Assembly (NCBI GenBank): GCA_026988435.1 | Contig: JALSLH010000083.1 | Coordinates: forward strand, 62,001-126,000 | Length of the DNA stretch: 64,000 nucleotides | Reading direction: 5' to 3' | From: Methylophaga sp. | Lineage (GTDB): Bacteria; Pseudomonadota; Gammaproteobacteria; Nitrosococcales; Methylophagaceae | In this document: piece by piece, positions 27,562 to 42,327 of the stretch | Layout of the letters: each line of letters begins with the position of its first letter | Numbering within the stretch: the stretch's first letter is position 1 | Program-made: the position numbers and the translations under genes | Notes under the pieces: model-generated | The model's input: the letters and a program-made list of their open reading frames with translations, nothing else | What the model was told of the DNA's origin: nothing | The model's database searches: none

Positions 27562-27708
27562 AATCTGTTCCCAACATTAGAAATATAAAACTGAATCATA
27601 AACTAGCTAGTGGCTGTCGGGTTGATTATTATTCCTAAAAACTTGACTAAGCGTCCAAAATAGTCAGAGAATTAGTTTATTAGCTTTATTTTTAACGTGG
27701 TTACCGCG

Positions 27709-28644
27709 ATGAACGATACGCAAATAAATTTAGATAAAAGGCGCGAGAAGCGACATTTATTAATTGAAAATAAGGTTTCTTTTCAAGGGCCGGATTCTGA
27801 GTTAAGTATTTATGATACTTATCGCAGCGCATCACGTGTGGGCCTTGATGCGGATCAATTACTTTTTTGTGGCATGGTGACGGGCAAAAAAGTGATGCAT
27901 TCAGTGCATGAAGGATTAGAACTAGATCAGGTTTTTCTTCCGCATGAATCTTATGTTATGTCACCGGGAGAATATGTTGAAATAGATTTTCCTGAAGCAA
28001 ATGAAGCGCAACCAACAACCTGTTTGACGATTGAAATATCAAAAGAGCGAATAGAAAGTCTCTCTGAAAAGATGAGGGATATTACTCGGCTAGGAAAATT
28101 AGACCATGACTGGGAATATCAGCCCCATATTGTGCATACTCACCATACCGCTGCAACGCAGCAATTATTAGAAAAACTAGTCTCTTTATTTACACACAAT
28201 CACCCAGACAAAGAAATGATGGTTGATTTAGGTGTGTCTGAACTTGTAATTAGGCTGTTGAGAGAGCAAGGGCGTGAACAATTATTAAATTATAGCCGCC
28301 ACAGTCCAGATGCGAGTGGAATCACGCTGGCGATTAATCAGCTAACCCAATATAGTGCATTGCCGCTGGATATTGATGCTTTATGTCGCTTAGCTTGCAT
28401 GAGTCGGAGTAAACTTTACACTGAATTTAAAAAGCAGTTGGGTTGTTCACCAAGTGAATATTTGCAACAACAACGTTTAAAAAAATCTGCAATACTACTC
28501 CAAGCAGGTAATAAGGCGAGTGAGGTTTGTTACCAAACAGGTTTTAATGATTTAAGTCATTTTAGCCGCCGGTTTTCGCAATTTTTTGGTCAGAGCCCGA
28601 CGCAATATCGTAGTCATTATATAAGCAATAACGACAGTAAATAA
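27709..28644 (+). CDS. AraC-family transcriptional activator
   Basis: 311 residues from ATG 27709; the track GTG at 27697 adds four residues and is less likely. The N-terminal sensor domain (about 1-200) is followed by two helix-turn-helix motifs: LDIDALCRLACMSRSKLYTEFK and ASEVCYQTGFNDLSHFSRRFSQFFGQSPTQYR. Divergent from the aldehyde dehydrogenase gene, so probably regulates it in response to an alcohol or aldehyde. The intervening 147 bp contain GACTAAGCGTCCAAAATAGTC, a short inverted repeat that may be a binding site. The effector is unknown. Confidence 0.85.
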   Translation: MNDTQINLDKRREKRHLLIENKVSFQGPDSELSIYDTYRSASRVGLDADQLLFCGMVTGKKVMHSVHEGLELDQVFLPHESYVMSPGEYVEIDFPEANEAQPTTCLTIEISKERIESLSEKMRDITRLGKLDHDWEYQPHIVHTHHTAATQQLLEKLVSLFTHNHPDKEMMVDLGVSELVIRLLREQGREQLLNYSRHSPDASGITLAINQLTQYSALPLDIDALCRLACMSRSKLYTEFKKQLGCSPSEYLQQQRLKKSAILLQAGNKASEVCYQTGFNDLSHFSRRFSQFFGQSPTQYRSHYISNNDSK

Positions 28645-28747
28645 GTTAGACAATATTAACGGTTATTGTTACGATGGCCGAGTGTTTTACTCGACTATTT
28701 TTACAATAGCCCAACACTGAAATAATACAAATTCAATAGGAGTCATT

Positions 28748-29347
28748 ATGAGCGTTTTAGTAACAAAAAAAGCCCCAAAATTCACAGCAGCAGCAGTCAT
28801 GCCCGACAATACAATCAATGAAAATTTTTCATTGTCTGATTATAAAGGTCAAACGATTGTTTTATTCTTTTACCCATTGGATTTCACCTTTGTATGTCCA
28901 TCTGAAATCATTGCGCACCATCATCGTGTGGCAGAATTCAAAAAACGTGGTGTTCAAGTAATTGGTGTATCTATCGATTCACAATTCACTCATTTAGCAT
29001 GGCGCAACACGGCCGTTAAAGATGGTGGTATCGGCCAAATTGATTTCCCATTAGTGGCTGACACTGATCATAAAATCATGAAAAAATATGGTGTTAAACA
29101 TCCTGCAAGCATTGCTTTGCGAGGTTCATTCTTAATTGATCCAGAAGGCATTGTGCGTCATCAAGTCGTCAATGACTTACCCTTAGGTCGTGAAGTTGAT
29201 GAAATGCTTCGTTTAGTTGATGCACTTCAGTTTCATGAAGAGCATGGTGAAGTGTGTCCAGCAGGTTGGAACAAAGGTGATGAAGGAATGAAAGCAGATG
29301 CTGCTGGCGTTGCTGATTACCTAGCAAAACATGGCGACGAATTATAA
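28748..29347 (+). CDS. Typical 2-Cys peroxiredoxin (AhpC/Prx)
   Basis: 199 residues. Peroxidatic Cys in FYPLDFTFVCPSEI and resolving Cys in HGEVCPAGWNKGDEGM, with the C-terminal tail of the eukaryote-like Prx1 group. Reduces H2O2 and organic peroxides in the cytoplasm using thioredoxin. Strong ribosome site (AGGAG, 6 bases upstream). No ahpF neighbour. Followed by an inverted repeat pair and a bidirectional terminator. Confidence 0.92.
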   Translation: MSVLVTKKAPKFTAAAVMPDNTINENFSLSDYKGQTIVLFFYPLDFTFVCPSEIIAHHHRVAEFKKRGVQVIGVSIDSQFTHLAWRNTAVKDGGIGQIDFPLVADTDHKIMKKYGVKHPASIALRGSFLIDPEGIVRHQVVNDLPLGREVDEMLRLVDALQFHEEHGEVCPAGWNKGDEGMKADAAGVADYLAKHGDEL

Positions 29348-29374
29348 GCTAGCTCATTATTTCTGATGCTCGCC

Positions 29375-29463
29375 GTCATCCCCGTAGCTTTAAGCGGGGA
29401 TCTATTTAAGCTGCAATTATGTGATTTGTTGAGATTCTCGATTAAAACACTCGAGAATGACGG
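29375..29463. repeat. Dispersed palindromic repeat, inverted pair (copy 2)
   Basis: GTCATCCCCGTAGC...GCGGGGATCT (29375-29403) faces an inverted, sequence-diverged unit GATTCTCGATT...CTCGAGAATGACGG (29433-29463). The outer GTCAT/ATGAC ends are conserved while the stems have co-varied. Confidence 0.65.
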
Positions 29464-29505
29464 TGTGTAAAAATGGAAGTTATGATAAAGCTCGTTACTT
29501 ATCCA

Positions 29506-29539
29506 TAAAAAAGCCCCGACTTGTCGGGGCTTTTTTTGT
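29506..29539. terminator. Bidirectional terminator between prx and dksA
   Basis: AGCCCCGAC-tt-GTCGGGGCT with an A-run on the left and T-run on the right; serves both converging genes. Confidence 0.92.
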
Positions 29540-29562
29540 TTTACTGAATGAACTGAGTTTAT

Positions 29563-29985
29563 TTAAACGCGGTTCTTTTCACGAATTTCATCTAATGTTT
29601 TGCAATCAATACATAATGTAGCAGTCGGTCTAGCTTCAAGACGACGAATACCAATGTTGGTACCACATGATTCGCAGTAACCATAATCACCTTTATCGAG
29701 ATCTTCAAGTGATTGCGTTATCTTTTTGACCAATTTGCGCTCGCGATCACGTGTGCGTAACTCGAGGGTAAATTCTTCTTCTTGTGAAGCACGATCATTA
29801 GGATCGGGAAAGTTAGCCGCATCATCTTGCATATGATGCACCGTGCGATCAACTTCTTCCATTAATTCGCTTTTCCACGATTCAAGAATTGTTCTGAAAT
29901 GTGCGTATTGATCGTCGTTCATGTAATCCTCACCCTTTTTTTCTTCATAGGGTGTGAATTTCCCATCAAACTGTGTAGAACCCAT
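29563..29985 (-). CDS. dksA: RNA polymerase-binding factor DksA
   Basis: 140 residues. The start at 29985 is supported because the segment before the internal Met ([21 protein letters not shown]) aligns with E. coli DksA (PYQEKPGEEYMNEAQLAHF). Coiled-coil tip [21 protein letters not shown] carries the key Asp residues, and the zinc finger CESCG...CIDC has four Cys. DksA works with ppGpp to reset transcription at stress. Confidence 0.95.
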   Translation of the reverse strand: MGSTQFDGKFTPYEEKKGEDYMNDDQYAHFRTILESWKSELMEEVDRTVHHMQDDAANFPDPNDRASQEEEFTLELRTRDRERKLVKKITQSLEDLDKGDYGYCESCGTNIGIRRLEARPTATLCIDCKTLDEIREKNRV

Positions 29986-30099
29986 GTAAACCTCAAAATA
30001 TGTTTTTCAAAATCAAGGGCGCATCTTATACCAGAAACTCCCTACGCGTGCAAAAAATTTGTTATCATTTTACCCTATTTTCTAACTAAAAAGCGTGAT

Positions 30100-30861
30100 A
30101 TGACACAATTAAAAGCAGTTATTTTTGATGTAGATGGTACATTAGCCGAAACCGAACGCGATGGACACCGTGTTGCATTCAATCTTGCATTCTCTGACGC
30201 AGGTTTAGATTGGAATTGGGATGAGGAATTATATGGTAAATTGCTAGCTGTAACAGGCGGTAAAGAACGTATTCGTTATTTCTTGTCTGAATTTAATCAA
30301 GGCTTTCAATGTGATGGTGACTTAGGCCAATTTATCGCATCATTACACGCAGAAAAAACCAAACATTATGTGACATTATTAGAATCAAATGCGATTGCGT
30401 TACGACCGGGTGTGGTTAGATTAATAAATGAGATAAGAGAGCGCGGTTTGCGGTTGGCTATTGCGACAACAACTACGCCTGCTAATGTTACTGCATTAGT
30501 GACCAATACACTGGGTGCTGAAGCACTAAATTGGTTTGATTGTATTGCGGCGGGTGACATTGTTCCCGCTAAAAAGCCGGCTCCTGATATTTTTGATTAT
30601 TGCTTAGAGCAAATAGGCTTTAATGCAGATGAATGTTTAGTTTTTGAAGATTCTGCTAATGGCGTACTTTCATCTTGTGGGGCTAATATTCCAACTGTAG
30701 TGACGTTAAATAACTACACTAAAGATGATGATTTTAGCGGTGCTGTAACCGTATTAGACCATTTAGGTGAAGCCGATCTAGCATGCACTGTTATTTCCGG
30801 CAAGAAGATAAGTGGCTCTTTTGTAACAGTAGATGATTTAAAACAGCTTCACGCGCAGTAA
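30100..30861 (+). CDS. CbbY-like HAD-superfamily phosphatase
   Basis: 253 residues from ATG 30100; the longer track start runs back through the dksA promoter and is rejected. HAD motif I VIFDVDGTLAETERDGHRVAFN, cap region with TGGKERI, motif III KKPAPDIFDYCLE and motif IV VFEDSANGVLSS. The motif I extension ETERDGHR is typical of CbbY, which dephosphorylates xylulose-1,5-bisphosphate, a Rubisco inhibitor. No Rubisco genes are in this window, so the substrate here is open. Eight bp upstream of the aminotransferase. Confidence 0.8.
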   Translation: MTQLKAVIFDVDGTLAETERDGHRVAFNLAFSDAGLDWNWDEELYGKLLAVTGGKERIRYFLSEFNQGFQCDGDLGQFIASLHAEKTKHYVTLLESNAIALRPGVVRLINEIRERGLRLAIATTTTPANVTALVTNTLGAEALNWFDCIAAGDIVPAKKPAPDIFDYCLEQIGFNADECLVFEDSANGVLSSCGANIPTVVTLNNYTKDDDFSGAVTVLDHLGEADLACTVISGKKISGSFVTVDDLKQLHAQ

Positions 30862-30869
30862 AAATCGGT

Positions 30870-32036
30870 ATGCTTGCACAACGCGCGAAAGATATTACGC
30901 CATTTCATGTAATGGATATTCTAGCTCAAGCTAAAAAACTTGAGTCGCAAGGCAGAGATATTATTCACCTAGAAGTAGGTGAACCTGATTTTGAAACGCC
31001 TCAACCCATTATTAATGCGGGGATTGCGGCACTCAAATCGGGCAAGACGCATTATACGCCCGCACTAGGTTTGCCCGAGCTACGAGAAGCGATAGCTAAC
31101 TGGTATCAGACACGTTATAGCGTGTCTATATCACCAGAACGGATTGTGGTTACCCCAGGAGCATCAGGTGCGTTAATGTTACTAATGGGCGCGTTGTTAG
31201 AACGTGATAACAAAGTAATGCTGGCCGATCCCGGTTATCCTTGTAACCGAAACTTTGCTCGGTTTGTTGAGGGCAAGGCGCAGTCTATTGCTGTGGATGC
31301 ATCGAGTAACTATCAACTCACAGCTGACCATATAAACGAGCATTGGCATGACGATACAGCGTTAGCACTCGTGGCATCACCATCAAATCCAACGGGCACA
31401 GTATTATCCCAACAACAATTAACGGATTTAGCGACAGCCGTGAAGGCAAAGAATGGTTATTTGGTTGTTGATGAGATTTATCATGGTTTGACATACGATG
31501 GTCTGGAAGCATCGACGGTTTTATCAGTCGATCAAAATGCCTTCGTAATTAATAGTTTTTCGAAATTCTTTGGCATGACGGGCTGGCGATTAGGCTGGCT
31601 AGTGGCACCAAAAGAATATGTGCCAGTGATGGATAGGCTGGCGCAAAATCTATTTTTAGCTGCCCCCACAATGTCTCAATATGCGGCATTATCAGCATTT
31701 AACGATGATACCCTTGCAATTTTGGAGCAGCGACGGCAAAAATTTGAACAACGCAGAAATACATTATTGCCTGCCCTACAAGATTTAGGGCTTGAAATAA
31801 AAGCTACGCCACAAGGCGCATTTTATATTTATGCTAAAGCCACACAGCTATTCAGTGATAAAATATCGGATAGTATGACTTTAACAAAGCATTGGCTACA
31901 GCAAGCAGGCGTAGCCGTTACACCCGGCAATGATTTTGGTCAGCATCAAGCCGAGCAATACATTCGCTTTGCTTATACCGCAGAACCAAGCCGGTTATTG
32001 GAAGCAATCGAACGCATTAAAACTTTAGGATATTAA
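30870..32036 (+). CDS. Class I/II PLP-dependent aminotransferase
   Basis: 388 residues. Substrate and PLP motifs: LEVGEPDFETP, TPGASGALML, ASPSNPTGTVLS, DEIYHGLTYDG, and the Schiff-base Lys in NSFSKFFGMTGWRLGW. Fold type I aminotransferase; resembles the aspartate/alanine/N-succinyl-DAP aminotransferase branch, but amino-donor specificity cannot be assigned by eye. It directly abuts the isocitrate dehydrogenase start codon. Confidence 0.85.
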   Translation: MLAQRAKDITPFHVMDILAQAKKLESQGRDIIHLEVGEPDFETPQPIINAGIAALKSGKTHYTPALGLPELREAIANWYQTRYSVSISPERIVVTPGASGALMLLMGALLERDNKVMLADPGYPCNRNFARFVEGKAQSIAVDASSNYQLTADHINEHWHDDTALALVASPSNPTGTVLSQQQLTDLATAVKAKNGYLVVDEIYHGLTYDGLEASTVLSVDQNAFVINSFSKFFGMTGWRLGWLVAPKEYVPVMDRLAQNLFLAAPTMSQYAALSAFNDDTLAILEQRRQKFEQRRNTLLPALQDLGLEIKATPQGAFYIYAKATQLFSDKISDSMTLTKHWLQQAGVAVTPGNDFGQHQAEQYIRFAYTAEPSRLLEAIERIKTLGY

Positions 32037-34265
<2,229 letters not shown>

Positions 34266-34278
34266 AAATGGAGATATA

Positions 34279-34725
34279 ATGCCTAACAAACAAATAGGTT
34301 CGGCAACATCGCAATTGCTTTTATGGGTATTAGTGATTATCAATAGCCTTGGATTAGCATGTTTATATTATCTAAATCAAAAGCCTATGGATAAAGATAT
34401 TCCTAAGCTGATTGGCACATGGAGTGGTGAGAATGTCACCGTTTCTGATTCCAAGGGCTATAAAGAATGGGATAACAAAACAATTACAATAACCGAACAA
34501 AAAGATCGTCGTTTTCGTGGCACATTTACCTATGCCGATGGCACTAAAAACTTCTTCGGTGTAATTTATCCCGATAATATTTCATTTACTTGGGTTTCAA
34601 CCCCGAGCAAAGGCTTTGTTCAGGGGCGAATTCTTGATGATAATACGATTGGTGCATGCTACCTTGAGGCCTATGAACAAGCAACGGCAGGGTGTGCCAC
34701 GCTTAAAAGAGAAAATAATAAATAA
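34279..34725 (+). CDS. Unrecognised membrane-anchored small protein
   Basis: 148 residues. One hydrophobic helix near the N terminus (LLLWVLVIINSLGLACLYYL) would anchor a periplasmic domain rich in predicted beta strands (KLIGTWSGENVTVSD, RFRGTFTYADGTKNFFG, NISFTWVSTPSKGFVQGRI). Two Cys near the end (GACYLEAYEQATAGCATL) could form a disulfide. The IGTWSG...FxGTFTY pattern recalls small lipocalin/streptavidin-like barrels, but no family is recognised. Starts 13 bp after icd with GGAGA as ribosome site, so likely cotranscribed. Confidence 0.6.
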   Translation: MPNKQIGSATSQLLLWVLVIINSLGLACLYYLNQKPMDKDIPKLIGTWSGENVTVSDSKGYKEWDNKTITITEQKDRRFRGTFTYADGTKNFFGVIYPDNISFTWVSTPSKGFVQGRILDDNTIGACYLEAYEQATAGCATLKRENNK

Positions 34726-34733
34726 ATTCTATT

Positions 34734-36611
34734 TTAAAGAGTATAGGTGGAAATCAACTTTTTAAGATCGGCAGCAATCGTATTGATCTGGATGCTTGAT
34801 TGACTGGCTTCATTAGCCTGAATAGCCGTTTCTTGTGCTGTTTCATTAATATCTGTGACACTATTACTGATACTGGTTGAAATAGCACTTTGCTCTTCAG
34901 ATGCCGTTGCAATACTGGTATTAAGATCAAATATTCTGCTTACTGTATTACTTATTTTGTCCAACTCCTGAGTTGCAGTGAGAGCATCAGTGGCGGTTAA
35001 TGATGCACCAGCTGAACTGTCTTGCATAATGGAAACCGTGTTTTTTACGTTTGTTTGAAGGCTTTCGATAAAAGATTGTATTTGGGTCGTTGAATCTTGA
35101 GTACGACTTGCCAGTGTTCTTACTTCATCAGCAACAACGGCAAAACCTCGACCATGTTCACCTGCTCGGGCAGCCTCAATAGCCGCATTTAATGCGAGCA
35201 AATTTGTCTGTTCTGCAATCCCTCGGATAACATCAAGTACTGTACTAATATTTTGACTGTCATCTTCAAGTTCCTTCGTTGCTTCAGCTGATGAGTGTAA
35301 TTTGTCGGCTAAAGTACTTATTGATGAACCGACTTCTTCTATCGCAGATTTACCTTTTTGCACTGTTTCGTTTGCTTCCTCTGCCGCGTTAGCCGCAATA
35401 TGAATATTGCTTGTTATTTCTTCAGTAGCATTGACCATTTGTTGAACTGCTTCTCGCACATGATCTGATTTTTCTTGTTGGGAAGAAGCGAGTTGGTATG
35501 TTTGTTTTGCAATCTCTGTGTTTTCGTTAGAGACTTGTTCTAGGTTGTCAGAAAAGGCAGGTATTTGGCGAAAGGTTTCTTTTAGACTTGCTACAAATTG
35601 ATTAAATAGTCGGGCAATGTCGGTTACTTCATCTTCACCCTCGATATTGAGCGATGCTGACAAATTACCTGAGCTCATCACTACTTGATTTAAATGGTCT
35701 TTGATGATGCCTAAACGTGCATTAATTGATCTAGAAATAAATACGATTGATGCAACAATTAAGAACATAAAGAAAGCGGTGAGTATTAATAATTTGCTAT
35801 AAAGCTGTGTTGTTTGACTATCAATAACTGTAGACAATTCATTGGTTAGGGAATTAAAAATATCTTCTGTTTGATGAACATTATTGCGCATTTCACCATG
35901 TAACCCTGTTTTTGGTGTAAGACCTAACTTGAGATAGCCTTTAGTAAGATCTAAAAACATGGATTGATGGGCATTCATCTTTGTAGAAATCAATTTTTTA
36001 TCGGTATAACTGAGTGTTGATTCTTGTAGGTGTTGATTAAAAACGGCATAGTTTTTTTGGAACTTGCCAATATATTTTTCTAGTTTTCGTAACATAAAGT
36101 CTTTTTCATTACGACGGAGCATAAGCATATCGGCAATTAACTGGATTGCAGCTGTCTCTTTTAATTTTGCTTCGGCATCATGTACCGAGGCTCGTAACTG
36201 ACCACGCAAACCTGATTTGGGGGTTAAGCCAATATCCTGATTAATTTTAATCACATTATCAAAAGAGCGATTATAGTCATTTAAGTATTCGATTAATAAA
36301 CTCAAGTCATCAGCTTTATTGAGCTTAAGCGCGTTTAAATTGTTTTGAACTAAGTGAATATCGTCTATTAATGTATCAAAATTATGGGTGAATTTTTGTT
36401 GGTATTTAAGATCAAGGCGTGCAAGAAAATCTTTTTCATTTCTACGTAAGGTTAGCATGTCTGACTTACTTTTTTGAACTAAAATAAGCGTTTCATCCAA
36501 TAATTTTATCGTGGAGAATGAGTTAACTGTAACCGCGGAAAGTGCAATAAGACAGATGATAGTCAATGCGGCTAAACCATATAGTTTTTGTTTTATTGTT
36601 ATATTTTTCAA
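34734..36611 (-). CDS. Methyl-accepting chemotaxis protein with HBM-type sensor
   Basis: 625 residues: TM1, a long periplasmic helical domain (about 35-275), TM2, HAMP, and a cytoplasmic signalling domain with the hairpin tip [23 protein letters not shown]. The periplasmic part contains two similar segments, [14 protein letters not shown] and [14 protein letters not shown], and paired [16 protein letters not shown] / [16 protein letters not shown], the internal duplication typical of helical bimodular (HBM) sensors that bind organic acids such as TCA intermediates. No pentapeptide tail. An orphan receptor with no che genes near. Confidence 0.88.
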   Translation of the reverse strand: MKNITIKQKLYGLAALTIICLIALSAVTVNSFSTIKLLDETLILVQKSKSDMLTLRRNEKDFLARLDLKYQQKFTHNFDTLIDDIHLVQNNLNALKLNKADDLSLLIEYLNDYNRSFDNVIKINQDIGLTPKSGLRGQLRASVHDAEAKLKETAAIQLIADMLMLRRNEKDFMLRKLEKYIGKFQKNYAVFNQHLQESTLSYTDKKLISTKMNAHQSMFLDLTKGYLKLGLTPKTGLHGEMRNNVHQTEDIFNSLTNELSTVIDSQTTQLYSKLLILTAFFMFLIVASIVFISRSINARLGIIKDHLNQVVMSSGNLSASLNIEGEDEVTDIARLFNQFVASLKETFRQIPAFSDNLEQVSNENTEIAKQTYQLASSQQEKSDHVREAVQQMVNATEEITSNIHIAANAAEEANETVQKGKSAIEEVGSSISTLADKLHSSAEATKELEDDSQNISTVLDVIRGIAEQTNLLALNAAIEAARAGEHGRGFAVVADEVRTLASRTQDSTTQIQSFIESLQTNVKNTVSIMQDSSAGASLTATDALTATQELDKISNTVSRIFDLNTSIATASEEQSAISTSISNSVTDINETAQETAIQANEASQSSIQINTIAADLKKLISTYTL

Positions 36612-36764
36612 GGCTTTTTCCTTAGTTCACTAAATTATTAAAAATTCGATATTAATAGTATCGTCATCAATATTGGATCCTTTAGGAATAATAGTCATCA
36701 CCAACGGAGATTTTAGGTATAAGAACGTGTACTAGATTGTGATTGAAAAATAATTTGGGAAAGT

Positions 36765-37496
36765 CTAATTCTTAAAGTTATCCAAATATAGCGCAGTGGC
36801 TCCTGCTACGGCAGCAGGAATCACCAAAAAGTTCACAAAAGGAATCATGGTTGCTGCCAGTGTCGCACCACCAAATCCTAAGGCGAGTGAACGTTTTTGT
36901 TGCAATAATGCGCGCTGTGCAGGGAATTTTAGTAGATGATTTCCCATTGGATAATCATGATAATCAAGTGCTAACATCCAGCTTGAAAAGACGATCCATA
37001 ATACTGGAGCGATGATATTTAGCACCGGTATCCACGAGAAAATAAACAGCGGTACCATCCAAAGTAATACATATATTAACTTGCGAATTTCATTCCATAG
37101 TAATTTTGGGGCATCTTTTAAGATTTCCTTAAATGAAAGACTGGGTGGTGTTTCGCCTAATAGTTTTGTTTCTACGGCTTCGGCTAATACACCATTAAAT
37201 GGTGCGGCTAATAGATTGGCGATAATCGAAAAGCTAAAGAAGACGATTAAAATAAGTAAACCTGCAAATAAAGGCCAAATAAGCCACATTACCCAGCTTA
37301 GTAGCCATTCGGGTATCCACGTTGGAATAAAGCTGTTTATCCATTGGTCAAATTTGCTCACGCCTAGCCAAATAGCGAAGCTGAATAGTAGGGTGTTGAT
37401 AGCCATGGGAATATACGCAAAGCGGCGAATACCTTTTTTGTGGATTAAAGAAAAACCTTTCAATAAATAGCCTGCGCCTTTAAATAATTCATTCAC
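36765..37496 (-). CDS. cysZ: CysZ-like sulfate transporter (EI24 domain)
   Basis: 243 residues with four to six hydrophobic segments. Starts GAGYLLKGFSLIHKKGIRRFAYIPMAINTLL and has the family signature AAPFNGVLAEAVE. CysZ brings sulfate into the cytoplasm for cysteine synthesis. Overlaps the upstream sugar kinase gene by 4 bases. The EI24 family also has non-sulfate members, so function is probable rather than certain. Confidence 0.8.
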   Translation of the reverse strand: MNELFKGAGYLLKGFSLIHKKGIRRFAYIPMAINTLLFSFAIWLGVSKFDQWINSFIPTWIPEWLLSWVMWLIWPLFAGLLILIVFFSFSIIANLLAAPFNGVLAEAVETKLLGETPPSLSFKEILKDAPKLLWNEIRKLIYVLLWMVPLFIFSWIPVLNIIAPVLWIVFSSWMLALDYHDYPMGNHLLKFPAQRALLQQKRSLALGFGGATLAATMIPFVNFLVIPAAVAGATALYLDNFKN

Positions 37497-38767
37497 GATT
37501 TAAAACTTCCTTTAGCTAACAAGGCAGCACCATAGGCTGCATCAGTATGTTGGGGTGTGATAAAGGGTACGCCAATGCACTTTTGGCGTAAAGTTTGCCA
37601 AACATTATTAACAGCGCCTCCACCTACCGTACGAAGTGATGTTAAAGGCGTGGCTCCAGCATCTTGCAAACATTGATACGCCTGTTGTTCGATTTTAGCG
37701 ATGCCCGTCAATAGTCCATGCAAAAATTCAGCATCATCTGCTGGGCGAGGCGTGAGTTTGGGTTGAAGATGAGGATCATTGACAGGAAAGCGTTCGCCAA
37801 CACTCAATAAAGGGTAATAATCAACGGGCGTTTTATCCAAGTTAATCTGCTGGCTTAAGAGATTAAGGCGTTGATTGTCAAAATAATGCTTAAGTACCGC
37901 GCCGCCAGTATTTGATGCGCCGCCGACTAACCAGTTGTCACCCAGCCGGTGACTATAAATACCTTGTTCGGCAATAAAGAGTGGTTTATCGCTAATCAGT
38001 TTAACCACTAATGTAGATCCTAATGATGTCACCGCATCACCAATATTATTTGCCCCTGTGGCTATTAACCCCGCGATGCTGTCTGTTGTGCCAGCCATAA
38101 TTTTTGGGGTGTAGCTTAATTTTAATTGTTGGCATAATGATTTTGATAATGTCCCAATTGGCGTACCGGGAGCAACAATTTTGGGTAACAATGATTTGTC
38201 CGTGAGAGAGTCAATCCAATTGGGCCAGCATTGTTCAACAGGATCATAGCCTGTTTTAAGCGCATTATTATGATCGCTAATACCTAATGGCGCACCGAGC
38301 TTGAAATTAATCCAATCGGCTTGATGTAATAATTGTGTATCGGCTGATAGCACAGTGTGTTGTTGTAAATAAAGTAGTTTTGCCAAACCACTTGAACTAC
38401 CATGAGCAGCTGATTCTTTTGGGGCGATATTGGCAATGAGATTGCTTTGTTCAATTGATCTTGCATCGTTATACATCAAGATAGGACTAAGTGGTTGTCC
38501 TAAACTATCCGTTAGTAATATAGAGCCAGAGGTGGCATCTACAGCAATCGACCGAACCTTATAATCGCGGCATTGTGAAATGACTTGAGTTAAGGTTTGC
38601 AAAACTACTTGCCATTGATAATCAGGATCTTGTTCTGATTTGGGTGGAATAGTAGGCGGGATGAACAGTGCTTGTTGATCGCTGGCAATGATATTAGGTT
38701 GTTCATCAATGGCAATCACTCGACACCCTGAGGTGCCGAGATCGATGCCTATATATACGTTACGCAT
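37493..38767 (-). CDS. Short FGGY-family carbohydrate kinase (possible D-ribulokinase)
   Basis: 424 residues against about 480-520 for ordinary xylulokinases. N-terminal phosphate loop YIGIDLGTSGCRVIAID and C-terminal ATP site LRTVGGGAVNNVWQTLRQ. The shortened length and NDARS substrate motif match the SePSK/AtXK-1 group, shown for its cyanobacterial member to act on D-ribulose; that assignment is inference. Followed by cysZ (4-base overlap), with no other sugar genes nearby. Confidence 0.8.
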   Translation of the reverse strand: MRNVYIGIDLGTSGCRVIAIDEQPNIIASDQQALFIPPTIPPKSEQDPDYQWQVVLQTLTQVISQCRDYKVRSIAVDATSGSILLTDSLGQPLSPILMYNDARSIEQSNLIANIAPKESAAHGSSSGLAKLLYLQQHTVLSADTQLLHQADWINFKLGAPLGISDHNNALKTGYDPVEQCWPNWIDSLTDKSLLPKIVAPGTPIGTLSKSLCQQLKLSYTPKIMAGTTDSIAGLIATGANNIGDAVTSLGSTLVVKLISDKPLFIAEQGIYSHRLGDNWLVGGASNTGGAVLKHYFDNQRLNLLSQQINLDKTPVDYYPLLSVGERFPVNDPHLQPKLTPRPADDAEFLHGLLTGIAKIEQQAYQCLQDAGATPLTSLRTVGGGAVNNVWQTLRQKCIGVPFITPQHTDAAYGAALLAKGSFKS

Positions 38768-38772
38768 TCAGC

Positions 38773-38801
38773 GTCATTCCGGTCGCTTGTAGCCGGAATC
38801 T
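38773..38801. repeat. Dispersed palindromic repeat, single unit (copy 3)
   Basis: GTCATTCCGGTCGCTTGTAG...CCGGAATCT directly upstream of the sugar kinase start. Same family as the units at 23588 and 42328. Confidence 0.75.
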
Positions 38802-38874
38802 ATAGCGGCTCAACAAACGCTCGAATATAAATCTAGCCATTAATTATTTTCTTTTCGGTTAGCGTAGTCTTAGT

Positions 38875-38904
38875 AAAAAATTCCCACTAACAATATGTGG
38901 GAAT
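38875..38904 (-). terminator. Terminator of queF
   Basis: Reading leftward ATTCCCAC-loop-GTGGGAAT followed by a T-run, 13 bases past the queF stop. Confidence 0.8.
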
Positions 38905-38916
38905 GGCGGTGTTAAT

Positions 38917-39306
38917 TTAAGGCAAAACAACTGGCGTAGGCGCAACCCAGCCTTCTTTTCTATGCTCAGCAACCACATTAGTATAAACACCACCACGCAC
39001 ATTAAAAATGCCAGTTACACGCATAAAACGTGGATTGGTTGCTGCCACTAAATCATCTAAGATCTGGTTGGTGACTTTTTCATGAAATGCGCCTTCTTCA
39101 CGATAGGTCCACATGTATAATTTGAATGATTTTAATTCGACACATTTTAGATCAGGCACATAATCAATTTTAATGGTGGCAAAGTCAGGTTGCCCCGTCA
39201 TTGGACATAGACAAGTAAATTCAGCTGTCTCGATGTGGATGGTATAATCACGGTCAGGAATGGCATTGTCGAAGGTATCTAATTGTTTGCTTGGTTTTGT
39301 GGACAT
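38917..39306 (-). CDS. queF: NADPH-dependent 7-cyano-7-deazaguanine reductase QueF
   Basis: 129 residues, the short unimodular form. Active Cys in [16 protein letters not shown], the family motif [20 protein letters not shown] and [14 protein letters not shown]. Reduces preQ0 to preQ1 in queuosine tRNA modification. Divergent from zipA (48 bp). Confidence 0.95.
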   Translation of the reverse strand: MSTKPSKQLDTFDNAIPDRDYTIHIETAEFTCLCPMTGQPDFATIKIDYVPDLKCVELKSFKLYMWTYREEGAFHEKVTNQILDDLVAATNPRFMRVTGIFNVRGGVYTNVVAEHRKEGWVAPTPVVLP

Positions 39307-39354
39307 GATGAACTCTCAAATTACTAAAATCTAGACATATTATAAGGCTACTTA

Positions 39355-42166
<2,812 letters not shown>

Positions 42167-42209
42167 CAGTAAAAAACACGTCATTGCTGAGATCTTTACT
42201 TATATTATT

Positions 42210-42253
42210 CCCGATACTGTGCTTACGTCACTCCCGATACTGTGCTTACGTCA
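42210..42253 (+). repeat. Tandem direct repeat, 2 copies of about 21-23 bp
   Basis: CCCGATACTGTGCTTACGTC (first 20 of 21 identical bases) occurs at 42210 and 42233. The second copy runs directly into a dispersed palindrome unit. Together with the two following palindromic entries it fills most of the 344-bp gap between ligA and trpD2. Confidence 0.85.
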
Positions 42254-42279
42254 TTCCCGAGATCTTTTATCGGGAATCT
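42250..42279. repeat. Dispersed palindromic repeat, single unit (copy 4)
   Basis: GTCATTCCCGAGATC...TATCGGGAATCT, with stem bases CCGA/TCGG instead of CCGG. Confidence 0.75.
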
Positions 42280-42327
42280 AGGCTACATAAACCCGTGACC
42301 ATTTGAATATGCAGTTTTCACCACATC

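Noticed and set aside
29899-30099. N-terminal extension of the HAD phosphatase
   Set aside because: It runs through the dksA start region; the HAD motif begins right after ATG 30100.
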